Part shown: positions 17,612 to 27,019 of the stretch, in pieces
How positions within the stretch are numbered: position 1 is the first letter of the stretch
Layout of the letters: the number at the start of each line of letters is the position of its first letter
From: Krasilnikovia cinnamomea
GTDB lineage: Bacteria; Actinomycetota; Actinomycetes; Mycobacteriales; Micromonosporaceae
DNA: 64,000 nt
Direction: 5' to 3'
Assembly (NCBI RefSeq): GCF_004217545.1
Contig: NZ_SHKY01000001.1
Coordinates: 1,240,001 to 1,304,000, forward strand
Translations under genes and position numbers: made by a program
Notes under the pieces: model-generated
What the model was told of the DNA's origin: nothing
Seen by the model: the letters and a program-made list of their open reading frames with translations, nothing else
The model's database searches: none

Positions 17612-18361
17612 TTATCGATCGCCGCGCAGCCGGTCGATGGCCTGCCGCAGACCGGCGTCGTCGCTGTGCCGCGCCTGCAGCCGGTCGAACGCGGCCCGCG
17701 CGTCGCGGCCCCGGCCGAGCGCCCGGCACGCCACCGCGAGCTCCCGGCAGGCGCGGTCGCGCAGCTGGGTCAGCCAGGACACGCGGTCGCGGACGAAGCC
17801 GGCGTCGGGCAGGCCGAGCAGCGGCGGCTCGGTCCACATCGCCAGCGAGCGCATCAGCAGGTCCACGGCGACGACGTCCTGGACGGCGGCGGCCCGGTAC
17901 ACGAGATCGGCGAACACGTGCAGGTCCACCTGGTCGTCGTCGAGCAGCAGCCGGTAACCGGTGCGGGCCGAGCGTTCGGTCACCAGCAGGGCCGTACCGT
18001 CGGCGTCGGGCCCCGGCGCGAGGCAGCGCCGCAGTTCGCCGATGCGCTTGTGCACGGCGACGCGCTGCTCGCGCCGGACCACCGCCGTCGGGTCGCTCCA
18101 GCAGTCCCGGTAGAGGTCGTCGGCGTAGACCAGGCCGCCCCGGGCCAGCACCAGGCGGGCCAGCATGGTCCGGCTGATCGGCGGCAGCAGGACCCGGGCC
18201 CCGTCGATGTCGGCCCGGAACACCCCGAACCCGGTGAACCGCAGGCGGGTCCGCGCCGTGGCGCTCCGGTAGTGCGGCGCCAGCGCGACCCGGTCACCCA
18301 CGTCGGCGCCACGGGCCGACGGGACGCGGTCGGTGTCACGTGCGAGAGCGGCGATGGTCAT
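17612..18361 (-). CDS. Short SARP-family (BTAD) transcriptional regulator
   Basis: This 249-residue protein has an OmpR-type winged helix (about 35-125; VRREQRVAVHKRIGELRRCL) followed by a bacterial transcriptional activator domain (about 130-245). It is the length of a minimal SARP and lacks the ATPase part of AfsR. ATG 18361 has an excellent GGAGGAAACCG leader. It is divergent from a STAND ATPase with TPRs, so the two genes together contain every part of an AfsR-type protein. It may activate the S8 peptidase gene just downstream, or other targets. Confidence 0.8.
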   Translation of the reverse strand: MTIAALARDTDRVPSARGADVGDRVALAPHYRSATARTRLRFTGFGVFRADIDGARVLLPPISRTMLARLVLARGGLVYADDLYRDCWSDPTAVVRREQRVAVHKRIGELRRCLAPGPDADGTALLVTERSARTGYRLLLDDDQVDLHVFADLVYRAAAVQDVVAVDLLMRSLAMWTEPPLLGLPDAGFVRDRVSWLTQLRDRACRELAVACRALGRGRDARAAFDRLQARHSDDAGLRQAIDRLRGDR

Positions 18362-18438
18362 CGGTTTCCTCCCGTGGTCGGTATGCCGCCCAGCCTGCGC
18401 CGCCGCTGCCGGCCCAGGACAGGGATGCGGCGGCAATG

Positions 18439-18467
18439 CTGACGGTTTGCGGACGGACTGCTGAGGA
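18439..18467. promoter_or_regulatory. Candidate SARP-type direct repeats between regulator and STAND gene
   Basis: CTGACGG (18439), CGGACGG (18450) and CTGAGGA (18461) start exactly 11 bases apart. Spacing and sequence resemble the much cleaner array at 40730-40769. The copies are degenerate, so this is a weak call. Confidence 0.35.
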
Positions 18468-18546
18468 TCGGCAGGCCGACAGCGATGTGCGGCGCGGCCC
18501 GCGCGTGCGGTTGGATGGACCATCGGCTCGAGCCGCGGGAGGAGCA

Positions 18547-20799
18547 GTGGCCGGATTCAGCAAGCACCGGTGGCCGGCCGACGGCCCGGAGCGCGAGCTG
18601 CTGGAGTACCTGGACGAGCTGCACCGCGCGCACGGCCAGCCCTCGATGGCCCGCATCGGCAAGGCGGTGGGGCTGGCGGCCGGCACGGTGTCGGCCTTCT
18701 TCACCGCGGCCCGCCCGATCGGGCCGGAACGGCTGGAGGCCGTCGTCGGGTTCCTGGGCGGTGACGCGGCGCGCGCGGAGCGGCTGCGGCGTTCGGCCGC
18801 CACGGTCCGCAACGACCGGCGCGCCGGCCTGCCGGTCCCGGCCGCGCGGTCCGGTTCTGGGCCCGGCTGGTCGGCCGCCGCCACCGACGACAGTACGACG
18901 CGGCTCGACGTCATCCTGTTCGACACCGCCGCGAACCGGCTGAACCGCCCGGAGCTGATGGTCGGCCGGCAGCGCCTCATCGAGACGGTGACCGCCTGGC
19001 TGGACGTCAACGGCCGGGTCCTGCTGTACGGGCTGGGCGGCGCGGGCAAGACCGCGATCGCGGCGACCGTCGCCGACCGGTACGTCGACGCGCACCGGGG
19101 CCCGTACGTCTGGATGCGCGTCGGCGACGCGGACGCCGACGTCGTCCTGGACGGGCTGGCGCGGTGCCTGTCCACGGCCTTCGGTACCGGGGGTGCCCTG
19201 CCGCCGCCGGGTGACGCCCGCCTGCTGGCGATCGAGGGTCAGGTGTCGCGGGCCGGGATCGGCCTGTGCGTCCTCGACGACGTGTGGAACCCGGCCGCCC
19301 TGCACACCGTCCTGCAGGCGATACCGGCGAACGTCGCGGTCCTGGTCACCTCCCGGCTCCGGCTGGGCGTCGAGCACCAGGTGGAGGTGGACGGGCTCGA
19401 GGCGGGCGAGGCGGTACGGCTGCTCGCCCATCACGCGCACGACGACGCCGTCGCGGCGCATCCCGACGCCGAGGCGCTGTGCCGGGACCTGAGATTCCAC
19501 CCCTACCTGATCGAGATCGCCGGGCACCGCCTGCGCCAGTACGCGCTGACCCCGGCCGAACTGCGCCGCGACGTCGACGGCTCCCCGCACGAGCTGGAGA
19601 TGCCCGCCGGGTTCGCCGCCCCCGGGCGGCAGAGCGGCCGGCGGCTGCTGGACACCACGATCGGCGCGCTGCCCCACGCCGACGCCCGGGACGCGCTGGC
19701 CGCGGTCGGCGCGCTGTTCAGCGGCAGCGTCACACCGGAGCTGCTCTCCTGCTACCTGGGCGTCGGCCTGGGCCGATCCCGGTCGGCGCTCAATGCCCTG
19801 GTCGACGTGAGCTTCGCGAAGCGCTCGGGCGGCACGTACGTCATCCATGATCTGACCGTGAGCTACGCCCGCACGGTGTTGCGGGACGACGGCGCCGGGG
19901 CGAAGTCGGCGGTGGCCGCCGTCCGCGATTTCGTGGCGGCCTACGCCGACGACCACGAGGTGATCGCCCGCGACCTCGACAACATCGTGGCGGCCGCGGG
20001 CCGGGCCCGGCACAGCGCGGTCGAGGACTTCGTCGCGATCGTGGAGACCCTGGCCGCGCGCGGATACCTCGACACCCACGGGCACACCCTGGCACTGCTG
20101 CGGCTGCTCGACGCGGCCATCGACCTGAGCCGGGCCCAACCCGGCACCGAACGGCTGCATCTGCTGCTGAGCAAGCGCGGCAACGCCAGCTTCAACGCCG
20201 GCGAGTTCGACGAGGCGGTCGGCTTCTACCGGGACGCGCTCGCGCTGGCGCCGACCGCGCAACGCCGAGTGATCATGCTCAGTGTCATCGCCAAGGCCCT
20301 GGCCGAGGCCGGGCGGCACGAGCCGGCCGAGGAGACGTTCGCCGAGGCGTACGCGCTGGCCGAGGCCGAGGCGGACGAGGTCGGCACGATGCGGGTGCTG
20401 GAGGCGCACAGCGTCGCGGCGTTCCGGCGACACGACTATGCCCGGGTGCGGGAGCTGACCGAGCGCGGCGTCCAGCTCAGCCGCGCCCTGGGTGACCGGG
20501 CGGCGGAGGCCATCTTCCTCAACAACCTCGGCTCGGCCACCTTCGAGCTGGGTGTCGAGACCGCGTTGCGCTACCACCACGAGGCGAAGGCGATCGCCGT
20601 GGACACCAGCAACGAACACATCCTCGCCATCACCCACCGGTGCATCGGCGCCGACTACCACGCCCAGGAGCAGTTCGACCGGGCCCGGCAGAACTTCGCC
20701 GAGGCGCTGCGACTCTACGGGCGGCTGGGCCAGACCCAACGCGAGGCGAAGGTGCGCCAGCTCATGCGCCAGTTCGGCTATCTGACACCGGCGGACTGA
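18547..20799 (+). CDS. STAND/NB-ARC ATPase with N-terminal HTH and C-terminal TPRs
   Basis: The 750-residue protein starts with a helix-turn-helix-like domain (about 10-70; RIGKAVGLAAGTVSAFF), then an NB-ARC ATPase with P-loop GLGGAGKT at 162-169 and Walker B LCVLDDVW near 240-247. The C-terminal 280 residues are TPR-like repeats. Such STAND proteins are nucleotide-driven switches that assemble on binding a ligand; in actinobacteria many regulate transcription. Start GTG 18547 is preceded by GGGAGGAG. It is divergent from a short SARP gene across 185 bases, and the pair resembles a split AfsR. A defence role is also possible for STAND proteins, but no effector domain is visible. Confidence 0.85.
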   Translation: MAGFSKHRWPADGPERELLEYLDELHRAHGQPSMARIGKAVGLAAGTVSAFFTAARPIGPERLEAVVGFLGGDAARAERLRRSAATVRNDRRAGLPVPAARSGSGPGWSAAATDDSTTRLDVILFDTAANRLNRPELMVGRQRLIETVTAWLDVNGRVLLYGLGGAGKTAIAATVADRYVDAHRGPYVWMRVGDADADVVLDGLARCLSTAFGTGGALPPPGDARLLAIEGQVSRAGIGLCVLDDVWNPAALHTVLQAIPANVAVLVTSRLRLGVEHQVEVDGLEAGEAVRLLAHHAHDDAVAAHPDAEALCRDLRFHPYLIEIAGHRLRQYALTPAELRRDVDGSPHELEMPAGFAAPGRQSGRRLLDTTIGALPHADARDALAAVGALFSGSVTPELLSCYLGVGLGRSRSALNALVDVSFAKRSGGTYVIHDLTVSYARTVLRDDGAGAKSAVAAVRDFVAAYADDHEVIARDLDNIVAAAGRARHSAVEDFVAIVETLAARGYLDTHGHTLALLRLLDAAIDLSRAQPGTERLHLLLSKRGNASFNAGEFDEAVGFYRDALALAPTAQRRVIMLSVIAKALAEAGRHEPAEETFAEAYALAEAEADEVGTMRVLEAHSVAAFRRHDYARVRELTERGVQLSRALGDRAAEAIFLNNLGSATFELGVETALRYHHEAKAIAVDTSNEHILAITHRCIGADYHAQEQFDRARQNFAEALRLYGRLGQTQREAKVRQLMRQFGYLTPAD

Positions 20800-20907
20800 C
20801 GGCACATCGGAAGCAGCCGCGGCATTGCTTCGCCAGCGGCGGTAGCCGTCTGCTTGGTCGGTCCACCCCGGGCGTTCGTCAGCAGCTCCTTCAGGAGAGG
20901 AACGGCC

Positions 20908-22740
20908 ATGAGATCACAGAACAGGCGGCCCACGGTGCTCGGCGTCGTGGCGCTGCTGACCTTGGTGGCATCCACGATCTGGGCGCCGGCCAGCGCGGCG
21001 CAGCCCCCACGTCCGGGCCGGCAGGACTGGCAGAACAGCATCGCCACGGCCCCCCGGCCGGGGCGGGGCTGCTACACCGCCACGTATCCGAGGCTCGTGT
21101 GGCGGCCGGTCGGGTGCGTCACCGCACCGGACATTCCGCAGCCACCGCGCCGTGGGCCCCGGCCCCTGGTGATCGGCAACGGCAGTGACATCGCGGCGCG
21201 GGTGCCGAGCGGGTTCATCTCGACCGCGATCGGCTCGTTCGACAGCGTCGTCAACGTGACCAGCGAGAGCGGGCCGATCGGCAACACCGGGCCGTCGATC
21301 GCCAACGCCTACACGCTGCAGCTCAACACCAACTTCTTCGCCAGTACGGCCTGCGCGGGCTCGCCGAACCCGGGATGCCAGGGCTGGCAGCAGTTCGTGT
21401 ACGGCAACGACGGCTCCTCCGGGGCCGCTTTCATCCAGTACTGGCTGCTGCGGTACAACGCGGCGTGCCCGGCGGGGGCCGGCTGGAACACCTTCTCGTT
21501 CACGGGTGACCCGGACATCTACTGCTGGAAGAACAACACCGGTGGCGCGGTCGGGGTGCCCAACCAGCCGATCACGAACCTCGGTGCGCTGAGCCTGTCC
21601 GGCCAGGTGAGCGGCGGCGGCGACAGCGTCACGCTGTTCAACGGGGCCACGGCGTACTCGCGGGTCGGCGACAACGCCGTCGACGCGGCCACCGGCTGGG
21701 ACACCGCCGAGTTCAACGTGTTCGGCTACGGCGGCAACAGCTCCGGCGGCGGCACGGCCACCTTCAACGCCGGGGCGGCCCTGACCGTACGGACCAGAAC
21801 CATCTACGGGGGCACGGCCGCGCCGCTCTGCGTGGCCACCGGCTTCACGGCGGAGAAGAACAACCTCAGCTTCGGTACGCCCGCCCCGGCGATGACGCCG
21901 CCCGGCCCGGCCGTCCAGTTCGTCGAGGACACCGTCGGCGGCGCCGCCACGAACTGCGCGGCGGCCACCACCATCGGCGACGTCCACGCGCACACCGTCG
22001 CCGGTCTGTCCTACGACTTCCAGGCCGTCGGCGACTTCGAGCTGGCCCAGGTCGGCCCGGACTTCGAGGTGCAGGCCCGGCACATCTCCGGGGCGCCGAC
22101 GTGGCCGAACGCCTCGGTCAACCAGGCGGTCGCGACGCGGATGGGCGGCACCACGGTGGCCGTGTGCGGCGGGCCGAGGCTCGTCGTGGACGGGCGCGAC
22201 GTCCAGCTGCGGGAGGGCAAGCCGCTGTCGCTGCCGTCCGGTGTGGACATCACGCTGGCGGGCGGGGCGTACGTGGTGACCGATCCGGACGGCAACAGTG
22301 TCCGGGTGACGCCGCACCACTCGCCCGACTACATGGACGTGGCGGTCGGCCTCGGCACCTGGCCGACGAGGGTGCGCGGGCTGCTGGGCAACCCGGACAA
22401 CAACGTCCAGCTGCTGGAGGCCAGCGACGGGACCGTGTTCAAGGTGCCGCTGTCCTTCGACGACCTGTACTACCGCTACGGCGACAGCTGGCGGGTCAAG
22501 CCGACCGACTCGCTGCTGGCTCCGTGCGGCACCAAGGTCGAGGAGAGCAACCCCGCGAAGCCGTTCTTCGCGGAGGACCTCGAGCCGAAGATCCGCGAAC
22601 GGGGAATGTCGATCTGCCGCCAGGCCGGAGTCCAGGATGCCTGGATCGGCGCCTGCACGCTCGACGTCGCGGTGCTCGGCGAGAAGGCGGCGGCGGTGTA
22701 CGTCGGCAAGCCGCCACCGGTCCTCGACGGTAACCGGTAA
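20908..22740 (+). CDS. Secreted protein with von Willebrand factor type D-like domain
   Basis: The 610-residue exported protein has a signal peptide (RRPTVLGVVALLTLVASTIWAPASAAQ). The middle (about 85-320) is Gly/Asn/Ser-rich with several Cys and aromatic residues and no family I recognise. The C-terminal part (about 350-545) has the marks of a vWD domain: GDVHAHTVAGLSYDFQAVGDF, a central strand region, and VRGLLGNPDNN. vWD domains bind calcium and mediate protein or surface contacts. AGGAGAGG precedes the ATG at 20908. It stands alone between the STAND gene and a convergent cyclase and is closed by a strong terminator. An adhesive or surface role is likely; partners are unknown. Confidence 0.7.
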   Translation: MRSQNRRPTVLGVVALLTLVASTIWAPASAAQPPRPGRQDWQNSIATAPRPGRGCYTATYPRLVWRPVGCVTAPDIPQPPRRGPRPLVIGNGSDIAARVPSGFISTAIGSFDSVVNVTSESGPIGNTGPSIANAYTLQLNTNFFASTACAGSPNPGCQGWQQFVYGNDGSSGAAFIQYWLLRYNAACPAGAGWNTFSFTGDPDIYCWKNNTGGAVGVPNQPITNLGALSLSGQVSGGGDSVTLFNGATAYSRVGDNAVDAATGWDTAEFNVFGYGGNSSGGGTATFNAGAALTVRTRTIYGGTAAPLCVATGFTAEKNNLSFGTPAPAMTPPGPAVQFVEDTVGGAATNCAAATTIGDVHAHTVAGLSYDFQAVGDFELAQVGPDFEVQARHISGAPTWPNASVNQAVATRMGGTTVAVCGGPRLVVDGRDVQLREGKPLSLPSGVDITLAGGAYVVTDPDGNSVRVTPHHSPDYMDVAVGLGTWPTRVRGLLGNPDNNVQLLEASDGTVFKVPLSFDDLYYRYGDSWRVKPTDSLLAPCGTKVEESNPAKPFFAEDLEPKIRERGMSICRQAGVQDAWIGACTLDVAVLGEKAAAVYVGKPPPVLDGNR

Positions 22741-22758
22741 CGGCATCGCCGCACCGAC

Positions 22759-22790
22759 CCTCTGGCCGGCCCCGCGTGGCCGGCCAGAGG
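22759..22790. terminator. Bidirectional terminator hairpin
   Basis: CCTCTGGCCGGCC and its exact complement form a 13-bp stem with a 6-base loop between two convergent genes. No T-tract follows, which is common in actinobacteria. Confidence 0.75.
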
Positions 22791-22810
22791 TGTGCTGGCG
22801 AACCGGTGGA

Positions 22811-24412
22811 TCAGGTGGCGCCGCGGTCGCGGTAGGCGCGGGGGCGCCGCTCGCGGGGCGTGCCGGCGACGACGCGGTTGCGGCCCGCGCGCTTGGCGGC
22901 GTAGAGGTTGCGGTCGGCGGTGGACAGCGCGGCCCCCTGGCTGCGCGGCGTGCTCTCGTTCACCCCGGCCACGCCGATGCTGACCGTCACGGGCAGATCC
23001 GCGGCGATGTCCCGCCAGTCGTGGTCGCCGATGGCCCGCCGGATCCCGTCCAGGTGCTCGGTCGCCGCCCCCACCCGGGTGGCGGGCAGCACCAGCAGGA
23101 ACTCCTCCCCGCCGAGCCGGGCGACGAACCCGCCCGGCGAGACCCGGGCCAGCCCGGAGTCCAGCAGCGCGGCGACGCGCACGAGGACCTGGTCGCCGGC
23201 GTCGTGCGACAGCGTGTCGTTGATCCGCTTGAAGTGGTCGACGTCGGCGATCGCCACGACCAGGTCCGGGTCGGCGGCGACCAGGCCGGGCAGCTCCTCG
23301 TCGACGTACCGGCGGTTGCGCAGCCCGGTCAGCGGGTCGCGGCGGGCCTGCTCGCGGAACTGCTCGGCCTCCTGGCGGGCCTCGGCGGTCTCGAACATGA
23401 CCTGCCGGGTCTGCGCCTGCGCCTCCCGCTGCTGCGAGCGCAGATTCTCGCGGGCCTCGAAGAACACCTTCTGCTCCGCGAACGCCGCGCCGAAGTCACC
23501 GCGGGCCGCATGCAGCTCCGCCTGCTCCTGGTGCACGCGGACCATGACCTCGGCCAGATTCCGTTCGGTGCACAGGTCGCGGGACGAGTCCACGCTGGCC
23601 TGAGCCTGGTCCAGCTCCCCCAGGCCGCGCAGCGCCCGCGCCAGGGTCAGCAGATATTCGGCCATGTCGTCGGCGTCGTCGCTGTACCCGGCGTGGTAGC
23701 GGGCGATGCACAACCGCATCGTCTGTTCGGCCTCGGCGTACTGGCCGTTCTCGATCTGGATCCCGCCGATGGTGTCCAGGGCCGTGGGATCCAGGTCGAA
23801 GCCGTGCGCCGCCGCGTGGGCCAGGAGCCGCCCCGCCACCTGTTCGGCGCGGGCGAACTCCCCGCCGGTGTACTCGACGTACGCCCAGTTGTTGAGCACG
23901 ACCGTGAGCAGTTCCCACTGCTCCAGCTCCCGGGCCAGCTGTTCCGTCTGGTGAAAGCGGGGCCGGGCCGCGTCGACCGGGCCGTTGAGGGCCAGTGACT
24001 CGGCCAGCCGGAGCCGGTGCGCCACCTGCATGTACGGGGTCGCGGTCTCGTCGAGCAGCTCGACCGCGCTCAGCGCGTGCTCCAGCATCTTGGCCGCGTC
24101 GCCGGCCAGCCGCTGGACGTTCCCGCAGGCCATGTGGGTGCGCGACTGCAGCCGCCGGTCACCGTGGGTAACGGCCCACTGGTGCAGCGCGTGGATCTGC
24201 CGGGCGGCGGTGGCAGTCTCGCCGGTGCGCAGCAGCATCCCGGCCGCGCACAGGCGGGCGCGGACCAGCAGCCGCTCGTCGCCGAGGGCCGTGGCGTGGC
24301 GTTCGAGCTCGACCGCGGTGGCGTGGCAGGCCTCGATGTTCAGGACGATCTGATCTTCGAGGGTCTCCAGCGCAGCCGACAGCTCCGCCGGGCCCAGCGC
24401 GCCCTCGTCCAC
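22811..24412 (-). CDS. TPR-repeat diguanylate cyclase (GGDEF), copy 2
   Basis: The protein (533 residues from GTG 24412) is a paralogue of the protein at 11311-12903, with the same order: about 340 residues of TPR-like helices, a linker and a GGDEF domain. DPLTGLRNRRYVDE, DVDHFKRIND and RLGGEEF are intact, so c-di-GMP synthesis is expected. The two copies are alike over the catalytic domain and the linker but clearly diverged in the TPR part (for example WNRLVLLLNNWSYAEY against WELLTVVLNNWAYVEY), which suggests different partners. The GTG start was chosen by matching the paralogue's N-terminus. An upstream open stretch to 24679 is Pro/Ser-rich and looks non-coding. Confidence 0.9.
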   Translation of the reverse strand: MDEGALGPAELSAALETLEDQIVLNIEACHATAVELERHATALGDERLLVRARLCAAGMLLRTGETATAARQIHALHQWAVTHGDRRLQSRTHMACGNVQRLAGDAAKMLEHALSAVELLDETATPYMQVAHRLRLAESLALNGPVDAARPRFHQTEQLARELEQWELLTVVLNNWAYVEYTGGEFARAEQVAGRLLAHAAAHGFDLDPTALDTIGGIQIENGQYAEAEQTMRLCIARYHAGYSDDADDMAEYLLTLARALRGLGELDQAQASVDSSRDLCTERNLAEVMVRVHQEQAELHAARGDFGAAFAEQKVFFEARENLRSQQREAQAQTRQVMFETAEARQEAEQFREQARRDPLTGLRNRRYVDEELPGLVAADPDLVVAIADVDHFKRINDTLSHDAGDQVLVRVAALLDSGLARVSPGGFVARLGGEEFLLVLPATRVGAATEHLDGIRRAIGDHDWRDIAADLPVTVSIGVAGVNESTPRSQGAALSTADRNLYAAKRAGRNRVVAGTPRERRPRAYRDRGAT

Positions 24413-24617
24413 CGGTCCACCACCCCCTTCGTCGCTGCGGGTACCGATCGGTCCCCTGCCCACCGGGCTGAAGCAATTCGGAGGCACGTGGGCGGGGACA
24501 CGTCCGGACGCACCTCCCGGTGGTGGCGGCGCGGATCGCGACGACCGGCCGTTCGGCGGTGGCATGCTCACCGCATGGGCGAGTGCCGACGTGGACGGGC
24601 TGGCGGCCGGGTGAGCG

Positions 24618-24992
24618 TCAGTTGCCGGCCGCGTCCAGCTCGGCGTGCAGCTCGTCCGGTGCGCGCATCCGCCAGGCATCGGTCACGAGCTCGCGGAGCC
24701 GCTCGACACCGACCCGGGTCAGGCGGAGCATCACCAGCGGCAGACCGTCGTAGCCGGCGGTGGTGAAGAACAGGTCGGGCTCGCCGAGCAGCAGCGCCTG
24801 CTTCTCGGCCTCGTCGCCCACGTACAGCACCGCGATGTCGGTGCGGATCACCCGTGGCTTTCCGGGACTGCGCTCGGGGTAGGACCAGACGAATCCCTTG
24901 CCGGCGACCCGGAAGTCGAACCCGTCGCTGTCGATCTCCACCACGTGCGGCAAGGCCAGCGCCAGGCGGCGAACGTCGTCGGCGTCAGCCAC
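24618..24992 (-). CDS. MmcQ/YjbR family protein
   Basis: The 124-residue protein fits the MmcQ/YjbR family: VRRLALALPHVVEID at the N-terminus, a KGFVWSYPERS strand, and a C-terminal segment with LRELVTDAWRMRAPDELHAEL where the family has its conserved Trp-Arg-x-x-Ala-Pro. Members have a CyaY-like fold and are annotated as DNA-binding, though their role is poorly known. GTG 24992 follows a perfect GGAGGAGG, which decides the start. The gene stands alone. Confidence 0.85.
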   Translation of the reverse strand: MADADDVRRLALALPHVVEIDSDGFDFRVAGKGFVWSYPERSPGKPRVIRTDIAVLYVGDEAEKQALLLGEPDLFFTTAGYDGLPLVMLRLTRVGVERLRELVTDAWRMRAPDELHAELDAAGN

Positions 24993-25069
24993 CCGTCCTC
25001 CTCCGGTACCCGCGGTTCGCGGTACCGAGGCTATCCTGCCCCGATGCGTCCCCCCTCGATCGGCTTCCC

Positions 25070-27019
25070 GTGCTGGCCAACGCGCTGAGCGGCTATCGGC
25101 TGGCGTTGATCCATGGGGGTCGGCTGCTGGCCGCGATACTGCCCCCGCTCGCGCTGTCCCTGATCGGGGCACTGGCACTGGATCTGTCGATGGGCCGGGA
25201 CCAGGTGGTGATCGTCGACGGCGGCCTGCTCGTCGGCGGCGGGGCCGACCCGCGGTGGTGGCTGAAGCTGGCGTTGGCCGTCGCCGCCTGGCTGCTGGCG
25301 CTGACGGCGGGGACGGTGACCGTGGTCGGCGCGCTGCGCGAACGCCCGGTGGATCCGCTCCGGGCGCTGGCGGTGGCCGTCCGGCAGTTCCCGGCGCTGG
25401 CGCTCGGCACGTGCGCGGTCGGGGGCGTCGCGGTGCTGGCGACGTGGGCGGTGGTCGGTGTCGCGGGCGCGGTCGATCATCCGTTCGGCATCGTCCTCGT
25501 GGTGGCGGCCGGGGCGATGATCGCGCTGGCGGTGGCGCGGACGCTGCTGGGGGTGGCCACCCGGGTCTTCGGCGGCTCCGCGTGGGAGCTGACCCGGGGC
25601 AGGGTGCTCGGCACCGCCGGGGCGTTCCTGCTCGGCGGCGTCGTGTGTCCGGTTCTCGCGTCGACCTTCGCCTACCGGCTGGCGACGTTGACGGCCTCGC
25701 CCGTGCTGGCGGATGTGCTGGACGCGGTCCTGCTGACCGGTGTCGTCGCCGTGCAGGCCGGCATCCTCGCCCACGTCTACGTGCGGCGGGTCGAACAGCG
25801 GTCGGACGGGGCGGATCTCGGCGCGCTCGACGCCCGGCTGGCGCCGCTGGCCGGCGGGCGGGTGGGCTGGGCCTGGCTCGGCCTGGCCGCGCTGGCGCTG
25901 CCCGTGGTGCTGTCGACCGGCGTCGCCGCGGCGAACCCCTTCGACGCGCCCGCGCTGCGGACCACCGGCTCGCCCGGGGGCGCGGTGGCCGTCGCGTGGC
26001 CGGCCGGGCAGCATCCGGTCATCGTCACCGACACGGCGGTGCGGTTCTGCGACACCGACCTGTGCGACCGCTACATCGACCGCGACGGCGGTCCGCCGGT
26101 GGTGGAGGGTTGGGGCACGGCCGGCATCGGACCCGACGGCGCGGTGGTCACGGCGGCGGTGACCGGCAGCGAGGACAGGGGCGGACCCTTCATCGAGTAC
26201 GGGCGGTGCACGCGCGCCGGCTGCATCCGGCAGTGGCTGCCGGTCCGCGCCTCGGCCAGGGAGCCGTTCGGTTGGCCCGAACTGGCCGTGTCCAGCGCGC
26301 CCGACGGCGCCGTCTGGTTCGCCCTGGCCATGCCGTCGCCGGAGGACCGGCCCGGGCGGCCGACGTACACGATCTCGTTGATCCGGTGCGCGCAGGTCCC
26401 CTGCGCCAAGCCCGAGCGGCACGTGGTCGGCACCACCGAGCGGACGCCGGCGGACGGCTTTCCGGACGGCCGGCGGGGCCGGCTGTCGATCGGCGCCGAC
26501 GGGCGTCCCGTCGCCGCGTTCTGGATCGGGCACTCCGTGCACGTGGTGACGTGCGACCCGGTCACCTGCGCCAACCCCCGGGCGACGGATGCCGACGCCG
26601 CCCCGCCCGACGCCCGGTGGAGCACGCCGACCGGGCTCGGTCAGGATGTCGTGTCGCTGCGGCACGGCGAGCTGCGCGTCGGCGGCGGCGGGGTCGTCCT
26701 GGCCGGCGACGTCGGTGCGCAGTCGGGTGCGATCGCCGTCGCGGGTTCCGAGCTGTACGCCACGGCAACCGTGGCCACCACCGCCGTCGCGGATCGGGAG
26801 CCGGGCCTGCGCGTCAGGGTGGGCAGGCCGCGCGGGCCATGGCAGCAGATCCTGTGGCGGTGCCCGCGGGCACAGTGCACGGAGCCCGAGCGCGTGCCCC
26901 TCGATCTGCCGGCCGACCCGCCCGGGCGGGAGGCGCTGGCGGTCGGCGGGGACGGCCGGGTGCTGATCGTCCGACCGGACCGCGTCCTGCTGGTCACGCC
27001 GCCACCGGCCGCCGGTTAG
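25070..27019 (+). CDS. Membrane protein with large exported C-terminal domain, unknown function
   Basis: From GTG 25070 the protein has 649 residues. The first 300 contain about seven hydrophobic helices and a cytoplasmic Arg-rich stretch (HVYVRRVEQR). A further helix around 265-285 leads into an exported domain of about 360 residues with paired cysteines (CDTDLCDRY, CTRAGC, CAQVPC, CDPVTC, CPRAQC) at roughly regular intervals, suggesting a beta-propeller-like repeat with disulphides. No family was recognised. The start is uncertain: there is no ribosome site before 25070, and an ATG at 25044 is out of frame by one base across a run of six C. It overlaps the end of the convergent MarR gene by four bases. 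Confidence 0.65.
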   Translation: MLANALSGYRLALIHGGRLLAAILPPLALSLIGALALDLSMGRDQVVIVDGGLLVGGGADPRWWLKLALAVAAWLLALTAGTVTVVGALRERPVDPLRALAVAVRQFPALALGTCAVGGVAVLATWAVVGVAGAVDHPFGIVLVVAAGAMIALAVARTLLGVATRVFGGSAWELTRGRVLGTAGAFLLGGVVCPVLASTFAYRLATLTASPVLADVLDAVLLTGVVAVQAGILAHVYVRRVEQRSDGADLGALDARLAPLAGGRVGWAWLGLAALALPVVLSTGVAAANPFDAPALRTTGSPGGAVAVAWPAGQHPVIVTDTAVRFCDTDLCDRYIDRDGGPPVVEGWGTAGIGPDGAVVTAAVTGSEDRGGPFIEYGRCTRAGCIRQWLPVRASAREPFGWPELAVSSAPDGAVWFALAMPSPEDRPGRPTYTISLIRCAQVPCAKPERHVVGTTERTPADGFPDGRRGRLSIGADGRPVAAFWIGHSVHVVTCDPVTCANPRATDADAAPPDARWSTPTGLGQDVVSLRHGELRVGGGGVVLAGDVGAQSGAIAVAGSELYATATVATTAVADREPGLRVRVGRPRGPWQQILWRCPRAQCTEPERVPLDLPADPPGREALAVGGDGRVLIVRPDRVLLVTPPPAAG

